Positions 14,501 through 32,305 of a DNA stretch of 64,000 nt are shown here, piece after piece; the first letter of the stretch is position 1; each line of letters begins with the position of its first letter. The notes under the pieces were generated by a model. That model saw only the letters and a program-made list of their open reading frames with translations, had not been told where the DNA came from and searched no databases. Source of the DNA: Rhynchonema sp. JSB1_4 (Eukaryota; Nematoda; Chromadorea; Monhysterida; Xyalidae); assembly GCA_030248065.1 (NCBI GenBank), contig JASAMV010008492.1, positions 1 through 64,000 of the forward strand, in the 5' to 3' direction. A program made the position numbers and the translations under genes.

Positions 14501-15105
14501 GCAAGCGCCAAGCGTTTTCGTAATACTTCACGTTCACGACACTGCTCCCGGGTCCTAAACTGGCTCTTCGGAGAACCAATTGCTTCGGGCACCTACCTAA
14601 GTTACTACAAACCGGCGCGCGCATAGTAACACGCCATGCACATTTACATAATAGGCATTCTAAAAAGACGCGAAAATCTCGTGTGCGTGACGAGATGGTC
14701 ATGCATGACGTGGTAGTCACTTGGTTGAAAAATAAATTTGCTTCCAGGAATGTGGACTGAACTTTGGATGGGATGGTCATTTGGGATCAACAGAAACGAA
14801 GTCATTCCGCATCAACAATAAATTTTTTGCCAGTTCACAACAATATCATCGACCAGTATAGTACACCATAATAACAGCAACAAAATAGCCAACCTTATGC
14901 ATCCATCAGGAAATGACAAAGATTCGGAGTGACTATGTACAAAAGCAAGACGACTGAGGAGAGAGGCCAAACCGTAACAGATGAACTAACAATCGAGACA
15001 AACGTCTACCCAGAAACAAGCAAGGCCGAAAGAATGATAAAATCAGAGTCGAAACTTTGTATATATCACAAAATTGGCGAATTGGTCCAAACATAAAATC
15101 AACGT
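11545..15105. other. Gene-poor interval, probably 5' part of the Ly-6 gene
   Basis: No complete gene seen. The only exon-like item is minus 14460-14389: ATG, a hydrophobic run (LLNWIICICATT) and a strong GTAAGC donor. It could be a first exon with signal peptide for the Ly-6 gene to the left if a further exon corrects the phase. Other open frames lack splice context or domain signal. Confidence 0.4.
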
Positions 15106-15671
15106 TTAAAGCGGCCCCGCCGCTATTGTTTTTTTGGTTTTCGACCTCGGTTTTTTCACTTATATCGTTTGTTGGCATCGAGATCAAGAACATTAGTTCT
15201 GACGAACTTCACCAAAATGGCGATTACCTGCCGAAATCGATCCGCCAAGATGGTCTATCGGGAACAAAACTGTCCGATATTGACGCACATTTGCACATGA
15301 TGATCAGGAATGACAAGAGTTCAAAATCGCTGGGGCGTGATATAGGCGGCGGGTTACGGTAGCCCGATAAAACATTAGCTCTTTTGTAAATAACAAATGT
15401 TTTTCCAACCTACCGTAACGCGCCGCCTATACCACACCTCTGTGATTTGAATTTTGCTTTGGAAATCCTGATTTCCATGCACACATAGTGCGTCAATATT
15501 GGGATAGTTTGTTCCCGTGCGGCCATGTTGATGGATCGATTTCGGTGGGTAATCGCCATTTTGGTGAAGTTCGTCAAAACTAATGTTCTTGATCTCGATG
15601 CCAACAAACGATATAAGTGAAAAAACCGAGGTCGAAAACCAAAAAAAACAATAGCGGCGGGGCCGCTTTAA
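15106..15671. mobile_element. TTAA-flanked inverted-repeat element (piggyBac-type MITE candidate)
   Basis: A 558-bp element (15110-15667) begins AGCGGCCCCGCCGC and ends with its exact reverse complement. It is flanked on both sides by TTAA (15106-15109 and 15668-15671). Both halves are near-complementary for about 250 bp, so the element is essentially one large imperfect hairpin. TTAA duplications are the hallmark of piggyBac-class transposition. No transposase is encoded; the open frames inside are symmetry shadows. Since TTTAAA is itself palindromic, the exact end could be shifted by a base or two. Confidence 0.75.
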
Positions 15672-15834
15672 AGTTCAGTGGAAGTTGCATACAAACAAGG
15701 CTACAATACAACTAGGAAACATCATAATAAGTTGTTCGAGACTTCGGCGGTGAGATGTGAGATACGAATGTAGGTTTTTGTTGCATAATAATAAACTTAA
15801 TTACCAAAATGTCAAGAATGATCAGAAATCAGTC

Positions 15835-22390
<6,556 letters not shown>

Positions 22391-23343
22391 GATGACAGCG
22401 TGCGCTTTTCCTTTAATTCAAGGCGTTGGTTTGTCCCCGACTCAGTTGACTTTTGACCACCGAGTGGCTTCCTTCGGCGCCTCATTTTTGACCGCATGAT
22501 TTCATTGCAATATCTCGTGTGGGAATGGAGCTGAAAACGCTTCGAATAAACATTCAGAAATTAGAAACCGCATTTTGATGAGCAAAATGGGGCAGAGATT
22601 GCATCAGGGATGTCAATGACGACGGACATAATTTTCCAAAAAATTTCTTTTTCCATTTTGCAGATCTGAAGCGGAGGACGTGAGGCTTGTGCAGATTATG
22701 CATTTCGCTCAGTTTCCGATTCTGATTTGAAATGCACTTGGTTTTCAATCGTCGCAACCTTCATGTAATTCTCAAACTGACTGTACAAACACGTAACCAT
22801 GGAAATGTCGACGTGAAAGCAGCAGAACACCAAAATAACTGTGCTCGATATGCACGAGTAAGGTACCGAAGACACAACACAACAGTACTCAGAAATAACT
22901 TTATTTATGCATAAGCACCCTGAACGTGTCCAACATTATTCACACAAAGTATATATACTCAGAAACAGGTATCCTATCGACTGCCAAGCAAACAAACACT
23001 CAGCGACAACAAAACAAAAATTAGACGTGGTGCAAACCATGACAACTAAAGATTGACTGAGCTGAGGTCACCAAATGAAATAAAGAACACTAGATCAGTT
23101 TTGAAGCTCAAAGGTAAAATATACGTCAAAGAATGTGAGATTAATTGTGTTAGGTACACCCAATACAATTGTATCACAACCGAACCGTCACCAAGTACGT
23201 AAATCAAGAACTAAAACTGCAACCCTCCGGATGAGAAACTACACTGAGCACAAGAACAAGCAATACTAATACTGAAAAGCACAAGGCACATAGTGTTCAA
23301 ATTTTACACAACAAAATCGCAGCATGGTAGTCCCACACACATT
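22391..23343. other. Intergenic gap between IRE1 start and GCDH stop
   Basis: About 950 bp between two minus-strand genes. It must contain the GCDH 3' UTR (right part) and the IRE1 promoter and 5' UTR (left part). Open frames here have no domain signal. No trans-splice acceptor close to the IRE1 ATG was recognised. Confidence 0.6.
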
Positions 23344-26300
23344 TCAGTTGGCAAACGCCTGAATGCCAGTAATAGCCCTGCCAAGAATCAGTGCATGGAC
23401 GTCATGGGTGCCTGAAACATCACAACGGGGAATTACACATGTTGCGTTGAAGACTTTCACACGAGCGTCGTTTTAGTGGATGGCAGGGTTGAGTAATAAT
23501 ATCTTTTATTGTCGCTGTTGGTGGTGGTGATGGAACTTGCAACAATTCTGGAACTTCAATCATCGTCGTGATCACAAAGACTCATCAGAAAACAAAAGCA
23601 CTCAAACACACCATGGTCATAACCTACACGTTGACAGTTTGTTTGACTGTGGTCAATCAGTTCACAGTTGAACAGAACAAACCATTTTTACAAAGTCATG
23701 TATCCACCACTCAACCAGTCCGAAAATAATGGCATGCAGTGTGTACCTTCATAAGTGTTGACAGTTTCGAGATTGACGACATGCCGCATCACGTGGTATT
23801 CATCCACGATGCCATTCCCTCCCAAAATGTCGCGACACTGACGTGCGATGTCGAGTGCCTTGCCGCACGAATTGCGTTTTAGCAGTGATATCATTTCGGG
23901 TGTCGCTCTGCAAAAATAACACGTGGTATTATAAAATGCATACAAGAGCGTGCATAATGAACAATTCTGATGTTTCATACGCTCGCCTGTTCTGTTCCTT
24001 TAGTCGAGCCACACGCAGGCAGCCTTGCAAACCCAGGCTAATCTCGGTGAGCATGTCAGCGTACTTTTTCTGTATCAGTTGATTGGCAGCCAGGGGTCGG
24101 TTGAATTGCTTTCTGAAACAGTTCATGTGCAAGGCGGTTGGGCGTAACCCACCACATAACGTTGCGTATACATTTGCAGATGTTTCATCACGACGAGTTA
24201 TACAACAAATAGCCTCGTTCACTATCAGCGTGCAAACATGTTCATGAATATGTGTGCTTGTGCATGGTTTGAACCCCCGCCGTACACGCGACCGAGCAAG
24301 GGTGCTTGAGTGACGAGTTGCCATGGTGACGCACACAGTAGCGCACCTAGCTGGGTACTTGCTGTCCATCATCAAATTCTTATAGAACCTTGGATGTCGA
24401 TGACTTATTAGCACAGCGAACAACAAAATGAAGTCCGTTATACCATTTGGATTGCTGTTAACGATCGTCAAAGGCCAAATAAATCAACAAATTGACAAAA
24501 CCGAGCCAACCGACTGTTCACCCAGTCACTATTTCGATATCACCAAGTTGACATGTGAAGCCTGCGGCTTGAATACCGTCCAGGACATACGAGATCCTAC
24601 CAAATGCAGATGCAAGGCGGGATACAAGAAGAAGGTGAGTACATGTTGAGAAATGTTGTTTTTTCAATACTTTCAAGACGGCAGCTGAAGTCAAACACAA
24701 CCAACCGGTATCAATACATGCCCCAAATCTTTCAGGAAGACTACGGCGGCAGTTCTCTGAAATGTGAGGAATGCGGAACCAACGCAATCCCGACGCTCGA
24801 CGGCTGGGACTGCATTACTTGCGTGTCATGTGGAGTCGACACGTGCACGAAGCCCGGCAATTTCCTGGCCACACGATCGGCGGCTGGCATACTCGAGCTG
24901 GAGCTACGATGCGACCAATGTCGTAGTCTGACGGAACCGGTCACCGTCAAGAACACGCAGTACTGCGCACCGTGCAAACGCTCGTTAGACATCGAGACTA
25001 ACTGTGCATGTGCGGCGGTGAGTGGACTGTTGTTGACACAAAGGAACATCCAAGGAATCATTTCAGGTGTTCCTTTCAGTTAGGTCCCAAACAGGGCGTC
25101 TCATCCGGCGGCGTGTGTTTCTTCGACGCCGACAAGTCCGAGTTGGAGCAGCTGAGCGCCACGACGATCGTTCAGTTTCTCGATCGAAGCTCAGATCAAG
25201 TCGACTCACTGCTGTTTGCGCACAACCTGAAGGCATCCTACTTGTTGTGCGACAAGGGCAACTTCACCGCGTGCAACTTGTTGGCCAATCTGTGCGTCCT
25301 GTTGCACTACAGGCAGAGTGCACCCGGCACAACCAAGAACGCCTGCAATCTGTTTCTCACGCTGAAGCAAAAGTGAGATACATTGCCGTGCGGTACCGCG
25401 CGATAATCTCACACCGATTAATTTCTTGCCACTTCGTTCAGGATCAACCGATTGCCCGAACTGTACATCAGCGACGCACAAGCGACCTTGATTCGGACCA
25501 CGTTGCCTACATCGTTCACATTCAATCCAGAAAACGTGAATCATCGCCTACGAATGATCGCTGCTGTGTATGATGCCACTGGGGAATTCAGAGGATGGCG
25601 AAACTTGACAGACGGATTGATTCAAGTGAGTACTGTATTTGCAGACATAATCAGAATCTGACTATGTCGAAAGAAACGCAATTCAAATTTTCCACCGCAG
25701 TTTTGCCCTGGCGAACGTGAATCTTTGGACAAGGCATATCTGTTCGGACAGTTCTACGAACAACACTGTCGCATCTCTATTCAAAATCTATGGCACAATT
25801 ATGAAACACTCTTCTTTGACATCAAACTGGAGTTCGAGAATGACGGCGAGAATCAAAAGACGAAACTGTACGACATTCCGATCGTGAATCGCAACTACAA
25901 GAATGAACTTGGCCAGTTCAGAAATCAAGATTCGGACCCTGGCACGTGGGTGATGACCAGACGACTGCTGCTGGTCGACAACGTCGCCGGTGTGGACAAG
26001 CCCGGTGCCGATGCCATATTCGTTCAATACGCCAAATCGATCGAACTTGTGGTCACGCTGCAGAATACGAAGAACGGACACATTCTGCCGCCATACATCA
26101 TCGCCGAATACGCCATCGTGTCATCGGCCGATCTGAGAGAGAACCCTGACCAGCTCGTTGACGTTTCATTCACGGTACGATACACGGGCAACGAAGCCAT
26201 GATATCGCGACACAACAAGGATCTCGAGATCACGATGGGTATCTTGAGCTCGATCGCACTTCTGTGGTCATTGCTCAGAGCCTGGAGCTGGGCGCGACGA

Positions 26301-29300
26301 GCCGGCAAGTACATTGACCTGGCGATCGCCTTCAAATTCATCATCTACTTTGCCAGCACTCTAGCTGACGTGTTCTTCCTGGTGATGTTCGCAACAGGAG
26401 CGTACATCATGTTCGCTTACAAAATGCAACTGACGGTCGTCTACGTGCTGCTGTCCGAACGCCAGGAGTACGCGTGCATCATTATGGTTGTGGTCGCGTT
26501 CATACTCAAGTTCATCGAACTGGTTCATTCGAGGGTCGAACAGATGCTCACTGAGACGTTCTTCATCGACTGGGAACGTCCACGCGGCCATGTGCTGCCA
26601 CCAAACGGCGAGCCACACGCAGAACCAAGTTTACGTGACTTCAATCAACGGCCGGCCACACCGGTCACCATTTGGCGTTCGTACCTGGTGGCGAATGAAT
26701 GGAACGAGCTGCAGAACTACCGTAAGACGAGCGTCGCGCTGCAGCTGATATTGATGGCGATGTTCCTCAAAGTGTTCAACTTTGAATCGATCGCACTGGC
26801 ACAACCAGGGGTGCAACTGAGTACGTTTAGTTTAGCATGTCTCAAGCTCACATCTTTGTGTTGACATCCTATCAACCTCGTCCTTTTCAGTTCCCAAACC
26901 GCTCTACGCGGTCGACACGCGTCTCAACCGTTTCGCACTGGCAGCCGGTCTGTACTTGTTGATCGGATTCGCCCAATGGGCCATCAATGTGCTCATAGTG
27001 GAGCGCCTGTTCGAGGACCACTTCCGCAACTTCATGGATCTGTGCTCGATCAGCAACATCAGTGTGCTGGCGTTGACACGCGCCCAGTTCGGCTACTACA
27101 TCCACGGCCGATCGGTGCACGGTCACGCCGATGCGAACATGCACGAGATGAACATGATGCTACAACGTGAGCGGGTCAGTCCGGCACCGTTTGCTAAGGA
27201 CTTCACAATATCTTCCAACCAAATGCCAAGTTGCAGGACAACCTGACCGGTAATCGGGGTCTCGAACCCAACAGTGACATTCAATGTTTCATCGCCTGTC
27301 TGCCGGGCAGTTTCCGCCAGCGACTCGACGACCTACGCGAGCCATTGGGGCAGGGCAAGGCGACCACGCGGGACAGCAACGTCGACCCAAAGACGGCCAA
27401 GATGAACACCGTAATACAGGTATTGGTCGCACAATGACTTTATAAGAATTGGTCAATTTTTTTTCCTGAATCGCAAAGAGGGAAAGTGACGGGGCAGTGA
27501 CGTTGCGTTGCGCGATCGCCCACAAAACACGTTGTAAAGAGAATGTTTCAGACCTGCGGCAACGTGGTTGATCTGCTGGATTATTTTCAGATGAAAATGT
27601 TTTGTGAGAATCACAAATAGCACAGTGGTTAAAGGGCTCGGGACATAACCGAAGGAAGGGTAGCAGGACATATTGTTACATACCGTTGGAAAGCATTCCG
27701 ACAGCCTATGTCACGCACAAATTTTAAGCTCCTTGGAGATTTGCTATCTCTTGGTAGAGCGACTTTTCGTTCCAGAAAAAAGTGAATTTTTGCACAAATT
27801 GGAACGACCGGTGCAGAAACCCCAAATGAGTTGAAGGTCAAGTAACACGTGGATAGGATTACAACAACTTCTGAATAGCTTACCATTACAACTTCAGTCG
27901 CTCAAAGGATTGCTTCACACAGTGAGGGTGCGAAACGTTCCAAAAATCGGCCATATTTTTCGAGAACACAAGTTTGTCCCTAAATTTTAAGGCCACGCTT
28001 AGCGCTGCGGAAATAAGAATGCAATGGGGAAATAGAGCATCGTCGAAAGTATCAGAAAATAAGGTTTTTAATTTTTTTAACTCTATCTAGCTCCGTGACA
28101 GGCCTAAAAATCCATTAAATTGCCGCTAAATTAGGTGGTTACATTCATCGCCAGAATTGTGACACAAAAAGGCCACATATTGTATCGGATTCGAAACAAA
28201 AAAAGTGAGAGAAACGTGTGGTTTAACAACCTATCAAGGTCCGAAGACCGCAAGGTCTACAGATCTCTCGAGGCAGCCATACTAACCTGAATACGACATT
28301 CAGCTATAAATGCTTATTGTTAACAGCTATTGTAAATGTGACAGCACCAAACAATGTATCTCGGAATTGGCTTTCGAATGATATATAACAAGCCCCAATA
28401 AATTCTTACGCTTAAGGGCAGAGGTTAAAAAATTGCTTTTTCGACGATTCTGGAATGAACCGTCACGTCACCGTGTGCGATTTCGGAATTCTGACCGTTT
28501 CTTGTCCATAGTTAGAGATAGTATAGGCATGTTATATATCGTTCGATAGCTACGTTGAAGCTACATCGTTTGATGCTGTCAAATGTGCAATAATCTTTAA
28601 CAGTAACGACTTATAGTCAAATATCTTATTCAGGCTGGCATGGCTGCAGCAGCCCGACCATGGGGTTTGAAGCCTTGAAACTTGTCTAGATTGTTGGACT
28701 GTGCGTTTATCTGACTTTCTCGTTTCCAATGCAATGCAATACGCGGCTCATTTACATCGCATTTCCGACAATGAATGCAACTACGCAGTTTAGTGGCAAT
28801 TTTTAGGTCTTTTTCGGCCTGTCACGCCGCTATCTAAGTGTTTCCAAATTTAAAAACCTTATTTTCTGGTACTATCGAAAATGCTCTATTTTTCTATTAC
28901 ATTTTCATTCTGCAACACAAAGCGTGGCCTCAAAATTTAGAGGCAAACTTGTGTTTTCGAAAAATAAGGTCGATTTTTGGTACGTTTCGCACCCTCACCG
29001 AATGAAGCAATGCTTTGAACGACTGAAGTTCCCATGATAAGTTATCCAGAAGCTGTTGTAATCCTATCCACGTGTTACTTGACTTTCAACTTATTTGGGG
29101 TTTCTGCACCGGTCGTTTCAAGTGGTGAAAAAATTCATTTTTTTCTGGAACGAAAAGTCGCTCTGCCAAGAGATAGCAATCTCAAAGGAGCTTTAACATT
29201 GGTGAGTGACATATGCTGTCAAAGTGCTTTCCAACGATGTATAACACTGCGCTCTGCTGCCATTCCTTCGGTTGTGTCCCGAGCCCTTTAAGAGTGACTG

Positions 29301-31945
29301 AACGTGAAAATCAGGATTCATTTGATGAATTCTTATATAGCCATTGTGCGACCAATAGACAACAGTGCATATTGAATCGATAGTAGCATGCATCCGTTGA
29401 ATTCTGGCTTTGACCACTGACAGCTTTTATTTGCTGTAGTTTTGTTATAACCAGGGTTGTAACTATTTTTGTTTCCGTAATTGTCCCACCCGGTCTTGTA
29501 TGTAACTGTGCTTCTATCACTAATTTACGTGCATGGTTTTATGGTATGTATGCGTCATTGAGAGCAATAAACCAAACCAACCACTGACAGTGACAACACA
29601 GGTGCACGAAACGCTCAACAACTTTTTGATGGCATTCATCGAGCAGCGCACCGCCGGTAGCACATACTCCATTCAGAATCGATCCCCATTTGAAGCGATA
29701 TTCGACGTGGAATTCGAGGATACCAGTCACACAGGCATTTTCTACAGGTTCGTTTGACAGGTGATAAAATAGTTTGTGAAACATCAACTAGCGAAGTGAT
29801 AAACAAGTGACCGTCCACTTCAGGGATCACTCGGACATGGCCCATAGTGCTGCATTTCTGTACGGCAACGAGTGGATCAACCTATCGTTTGATTGTCTCC
29901 TGTTCTGTCTGATCGATTTGCTATTCCATGATTTCATTATGGCTGTTTGTGTCACGTTCGTTATCGTGCGAGTCATCCAGCTCATCAGTGAACGAGGTTT
30001 CACGAATAACCTGGTCAAATCTAGTCTCGTCGACGACCGATTTTTGATATGAGCTGTTACGTAGCTTTTTACAAATTTGTTTATAATCTCAACAGTCGTG
30101 CGTAACATATAATACCCCCTATGCACCTCCTGAATCTTGTTCGGTTCTAAATCAAGAACCGGGTGCTGAATACAGTGGGGTGTATGTGCTGTATAGTTTC
30201 TAATTTCAAACTGCGTTGTAATAATGTAATATGTACATTTTTGTCCCATTCCTGTCATTCTGTTGTCTTGTCCCGTCCTCAGATGTCATTCGTTGTTGTT
30301 CATTTGTTGTTATATTGTGGAAATAAACCAGCAAAGAAAAGTCGGCCAACGAAAAGACACCCAACCTGTCCAGCGTGTAGTCGCGTGCAAAGTGGAAACA
30401 GAATTCAGCAGCACCAAGCGCGCCCCACGATATGCCGAACCGCGCGTTATTCAAACATCCGAACGGACCCTGAATGAAAAATTTCCACATAACTTTCGTG
30501 AAATCACACAAATTCTTCAAACCAACCAAACCTGCAGACCCTCAGCTTTGGGCATGAGATTCTCAGCCGGCACTTGCACGTTGTCCATCACAATCTGTCC
30601 GGTGGGACTCGCTCTCAACGACAGTTTGCCGAGAATAAACGGTGCCGATAGTCCGTCCATGCCTTTCTCCAATATGAACCCCTTGATTTTGTTGTCGTGC
30701 TGCCTGCTGCGAGCCCAGACAACGAACACGTCGGCAACTGGCGAATGTGTGATCCACGACTTGGTGCCATTCAGAATGTAGCACTTCTTCGTCTCGTCGT
30801 ATGTGGCTCTGAAACGGAAAATTGCAGTGTGGCCTCTTTAGAACGAACCTCCAGCTAATGAAACCACATAGGAAATAATTTTCACAGATATTTTGGTCAC
30901 CAATGCGCCGTTAACCGCCTGGTTACCGCTCTATACAGTGATGATCCGTTACAGTGACCGAAAACGCCGGTTCCCGATTAGGACACTATAAGGAAGTGGT
31001 ACCCCATGAAGAAAAATTAACAATCCTTACACAGATCAAGAATTCAATCCTACTTTGTGTCCATTCCACCAGGATTGCTGCCGTGATCCGGTTCGGTCAA
31101 CCCAAATGCGCCAATCAATTCACCGGTGGCTAATCTCGGCAAATACTTCTCCTTCTGTGCATCTGTGCCGTACGCGTAGATCGGCCACATCACTAATGAC
31201 GACTGAACGCTCATCGCTGAACGATAGCTGGAACGGCAATTTGTTTACGACATAACACCAACCCAGAAAGTCACAACCAAAAGGGTGAAAATGGGGTAAA
31301 AAAGGGGAGATGTTGCAAAAGGAGAGATTGATAGTATAGAAGGCGAGGGCACATGGGGGAGACACTGTTCCTTTTGGGGACTCTCGCCCCCGCCCTACTC
31401 CAGAACAACATCCAGCCATAACCACAACAGCAATCAACCCGACCTGCTATCGACCCGCTCCACCTCCCTCGCAATCAGTCCGTACGCGGTTTGTGACACA
31501 CCCGCACATCCATAACCGGTCAGCGTGCATCCGAGCAAGCCAAGCTCACCCATCTCGCGCAGAATCTCCATGTCATACTCTGCAATATTGTGACCAAGGA
31601 ATGTAACGCGCCATATTCAGCTTCGGTCCCAGAACCAGTACAAATTCCGAAAAACAAAGAGCCCGACCGACTTTCATGTCTATTCGACTCGATAATGCGT
31701 GGCATCAACTTCTCCTGACAATACTGATAGGTCGAGTCACGCATAATGCGTTCGTCATCGGTCAGCTGGTCATTCAGATCGAACGCGTCCTTGAAATCGA
31801 ACACTGCCACCGACTTGGCAGACGGCGTGACGCTGAATGTCCTTCTCTTGATTGCATGCATTCCATTGTGACATTTGGGGTGCAACGTCCGCAATGTTGA
31901 TGATACAATGCCAGAACAGCGCATTAGCGCCGCAGGAGTGGCCAT
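23344..31945 (-). CDS. GCDH: Glutaryl-CoA dehydrogenase, mitochondrial
   Basis: Eight exons sum to 439 residues (human 438): 31945-31672, 31579-31444, 31227-31054, 30808-30532, 30469-30366, 24112-23987, 23907-23747, 23411-23344. The first about 45 residues are basic and Ser-rich like a mitochondrial transit peptide, followed by [17 protein letters not shown]. Family blocks in order are [114 protein letters not shown] and [20 protein letters not shown]. Glu in NTYEG is the catalytic base position. Known: it oxidises and decarboxylates glutaryl-CoA to crotonyl-CoA in Lys/Trp breakdown, using FAD and ETF. Intron 5 is 6.25 kb and contains the whole TMEM67 gene on the other strand. Exon 6 ends best at a GC donor. 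The start lies 360 bp beyond the STE24 stop. Confidence 0.95.
24428..30052 (+). CDS. TMEM67: Meckelin (TMEM67/MKS3), ciliary transition-zone membrane protein
   Basis: Nine exons sum to 975 residues (human 995): 24428-24634, 24736-25017, 25080-25372, 25442-25625, 25701-26820, 26891-27174, 27237-27419, 29602-29747, 29824-30052. A signal peptide ([16 protein letters not shown]) precedes a Cys-rich extracellular region with repeated CxxC pairs in exons 1-3. A beta-rich region (exon 5) follows, then several membrane segments from [16 protein letters not shown] onward. The C-terminus matches the family closely: [11 protein letters not shown], then [20 protein letters not shown] and [13 protein letters not shown] ending exactly at the stop. 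Known: meckelin works at the ciliary transition zone with other MKS proteins. The gene lies entirely inside GCDH intron 5, antisense to it. Its intron 7 carries a 1.66-kb TTAA-flanked fold-back element. Donors here are more canonical (GTGAGT) than in most neighbouring genes. Confidence 0.93.
27628..29291. mobile_element. TTAA-flanked fold-back element in TMEM67 intron 7
   Basis: A 1656-bp element (27632-29287) starts AGGGCTCGGGACA and ends TGTCCCGAGCCCT, with TTAA on each side (27628-27631, 29288-29291). The left arm (to about 28170) and right arm (from about 28770) are diverged reverse complements over more than 500 bp. Two similar proteins can therefore be read on opposite strands (27629-27886 minus, 29034-29291 plus). 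No transposase was recognised in the centre. It is probably a non-autonomous piggyBac-class element, distinct in sequence from the one at 15110. Arm divergence suggests an old insertion. Confidence 0.75.
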
Positions 31946-32305
31946 CCAAAATCATAAATTTTTTTTCAGTGTTGAAACAAAACACAACCGAAATCAATAG
32001 TAGTGCGGCAAGCACGTTGTCCGAATGCTACACGGACAGTCTTGCGTGAAACATCAGGTAATTAATTTCTCCCAGACAAACTTTTACTTTGAGCAGGTTA
32101 AAACCACAGCTGCTGACCGACAAAACACAACCCAACCGAAACAAAACGACGAACCTACTTACTGATGCGAAAACCAATATAAAACCGGTACAGCAAAAAT
32201 ACAAAACTTATGTGAAAAAGAGCTTTACAACTGTCCCACCGGTTGGCTAAAATAAATACTGACAGGGAAATTGGATAAAGCAAAACAATCACAAATGTGG
32301 AATAA

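Noticed and set aside
15057..15362. 101-residue plus-strand frame near the IRE1 stop
   Set aside because: It lies across the arm of the TTAA-flanked hairpin element and has a partial mirror frame on the other arm; no domain.
24262..24280. GGTTTGAACCCC as a possible tRNA B box
   Set aside because: No matching A box or cloverleaf could be drawn from the surrounding bases.
27610..27670. tRNA-like text (AGCACAGTGGTTAAAGG...CATAACC) suggesting a tRNA-Met or SINE head
   Set aside because: Part of it resembles an A box and anticodon arm, but there is no T-arm, and the sequence is better explained as the TTAA border and terminal repeat of the fold-back element.
27629..27886. Minus-strand open frame with a mirror-image partner at 29034-29291 (plus)
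   Set aside because: The two proteins resemble each other only because they lie in the two arms of a TTAA-flanked fold-back element. No known domain, and the arms are diverging.
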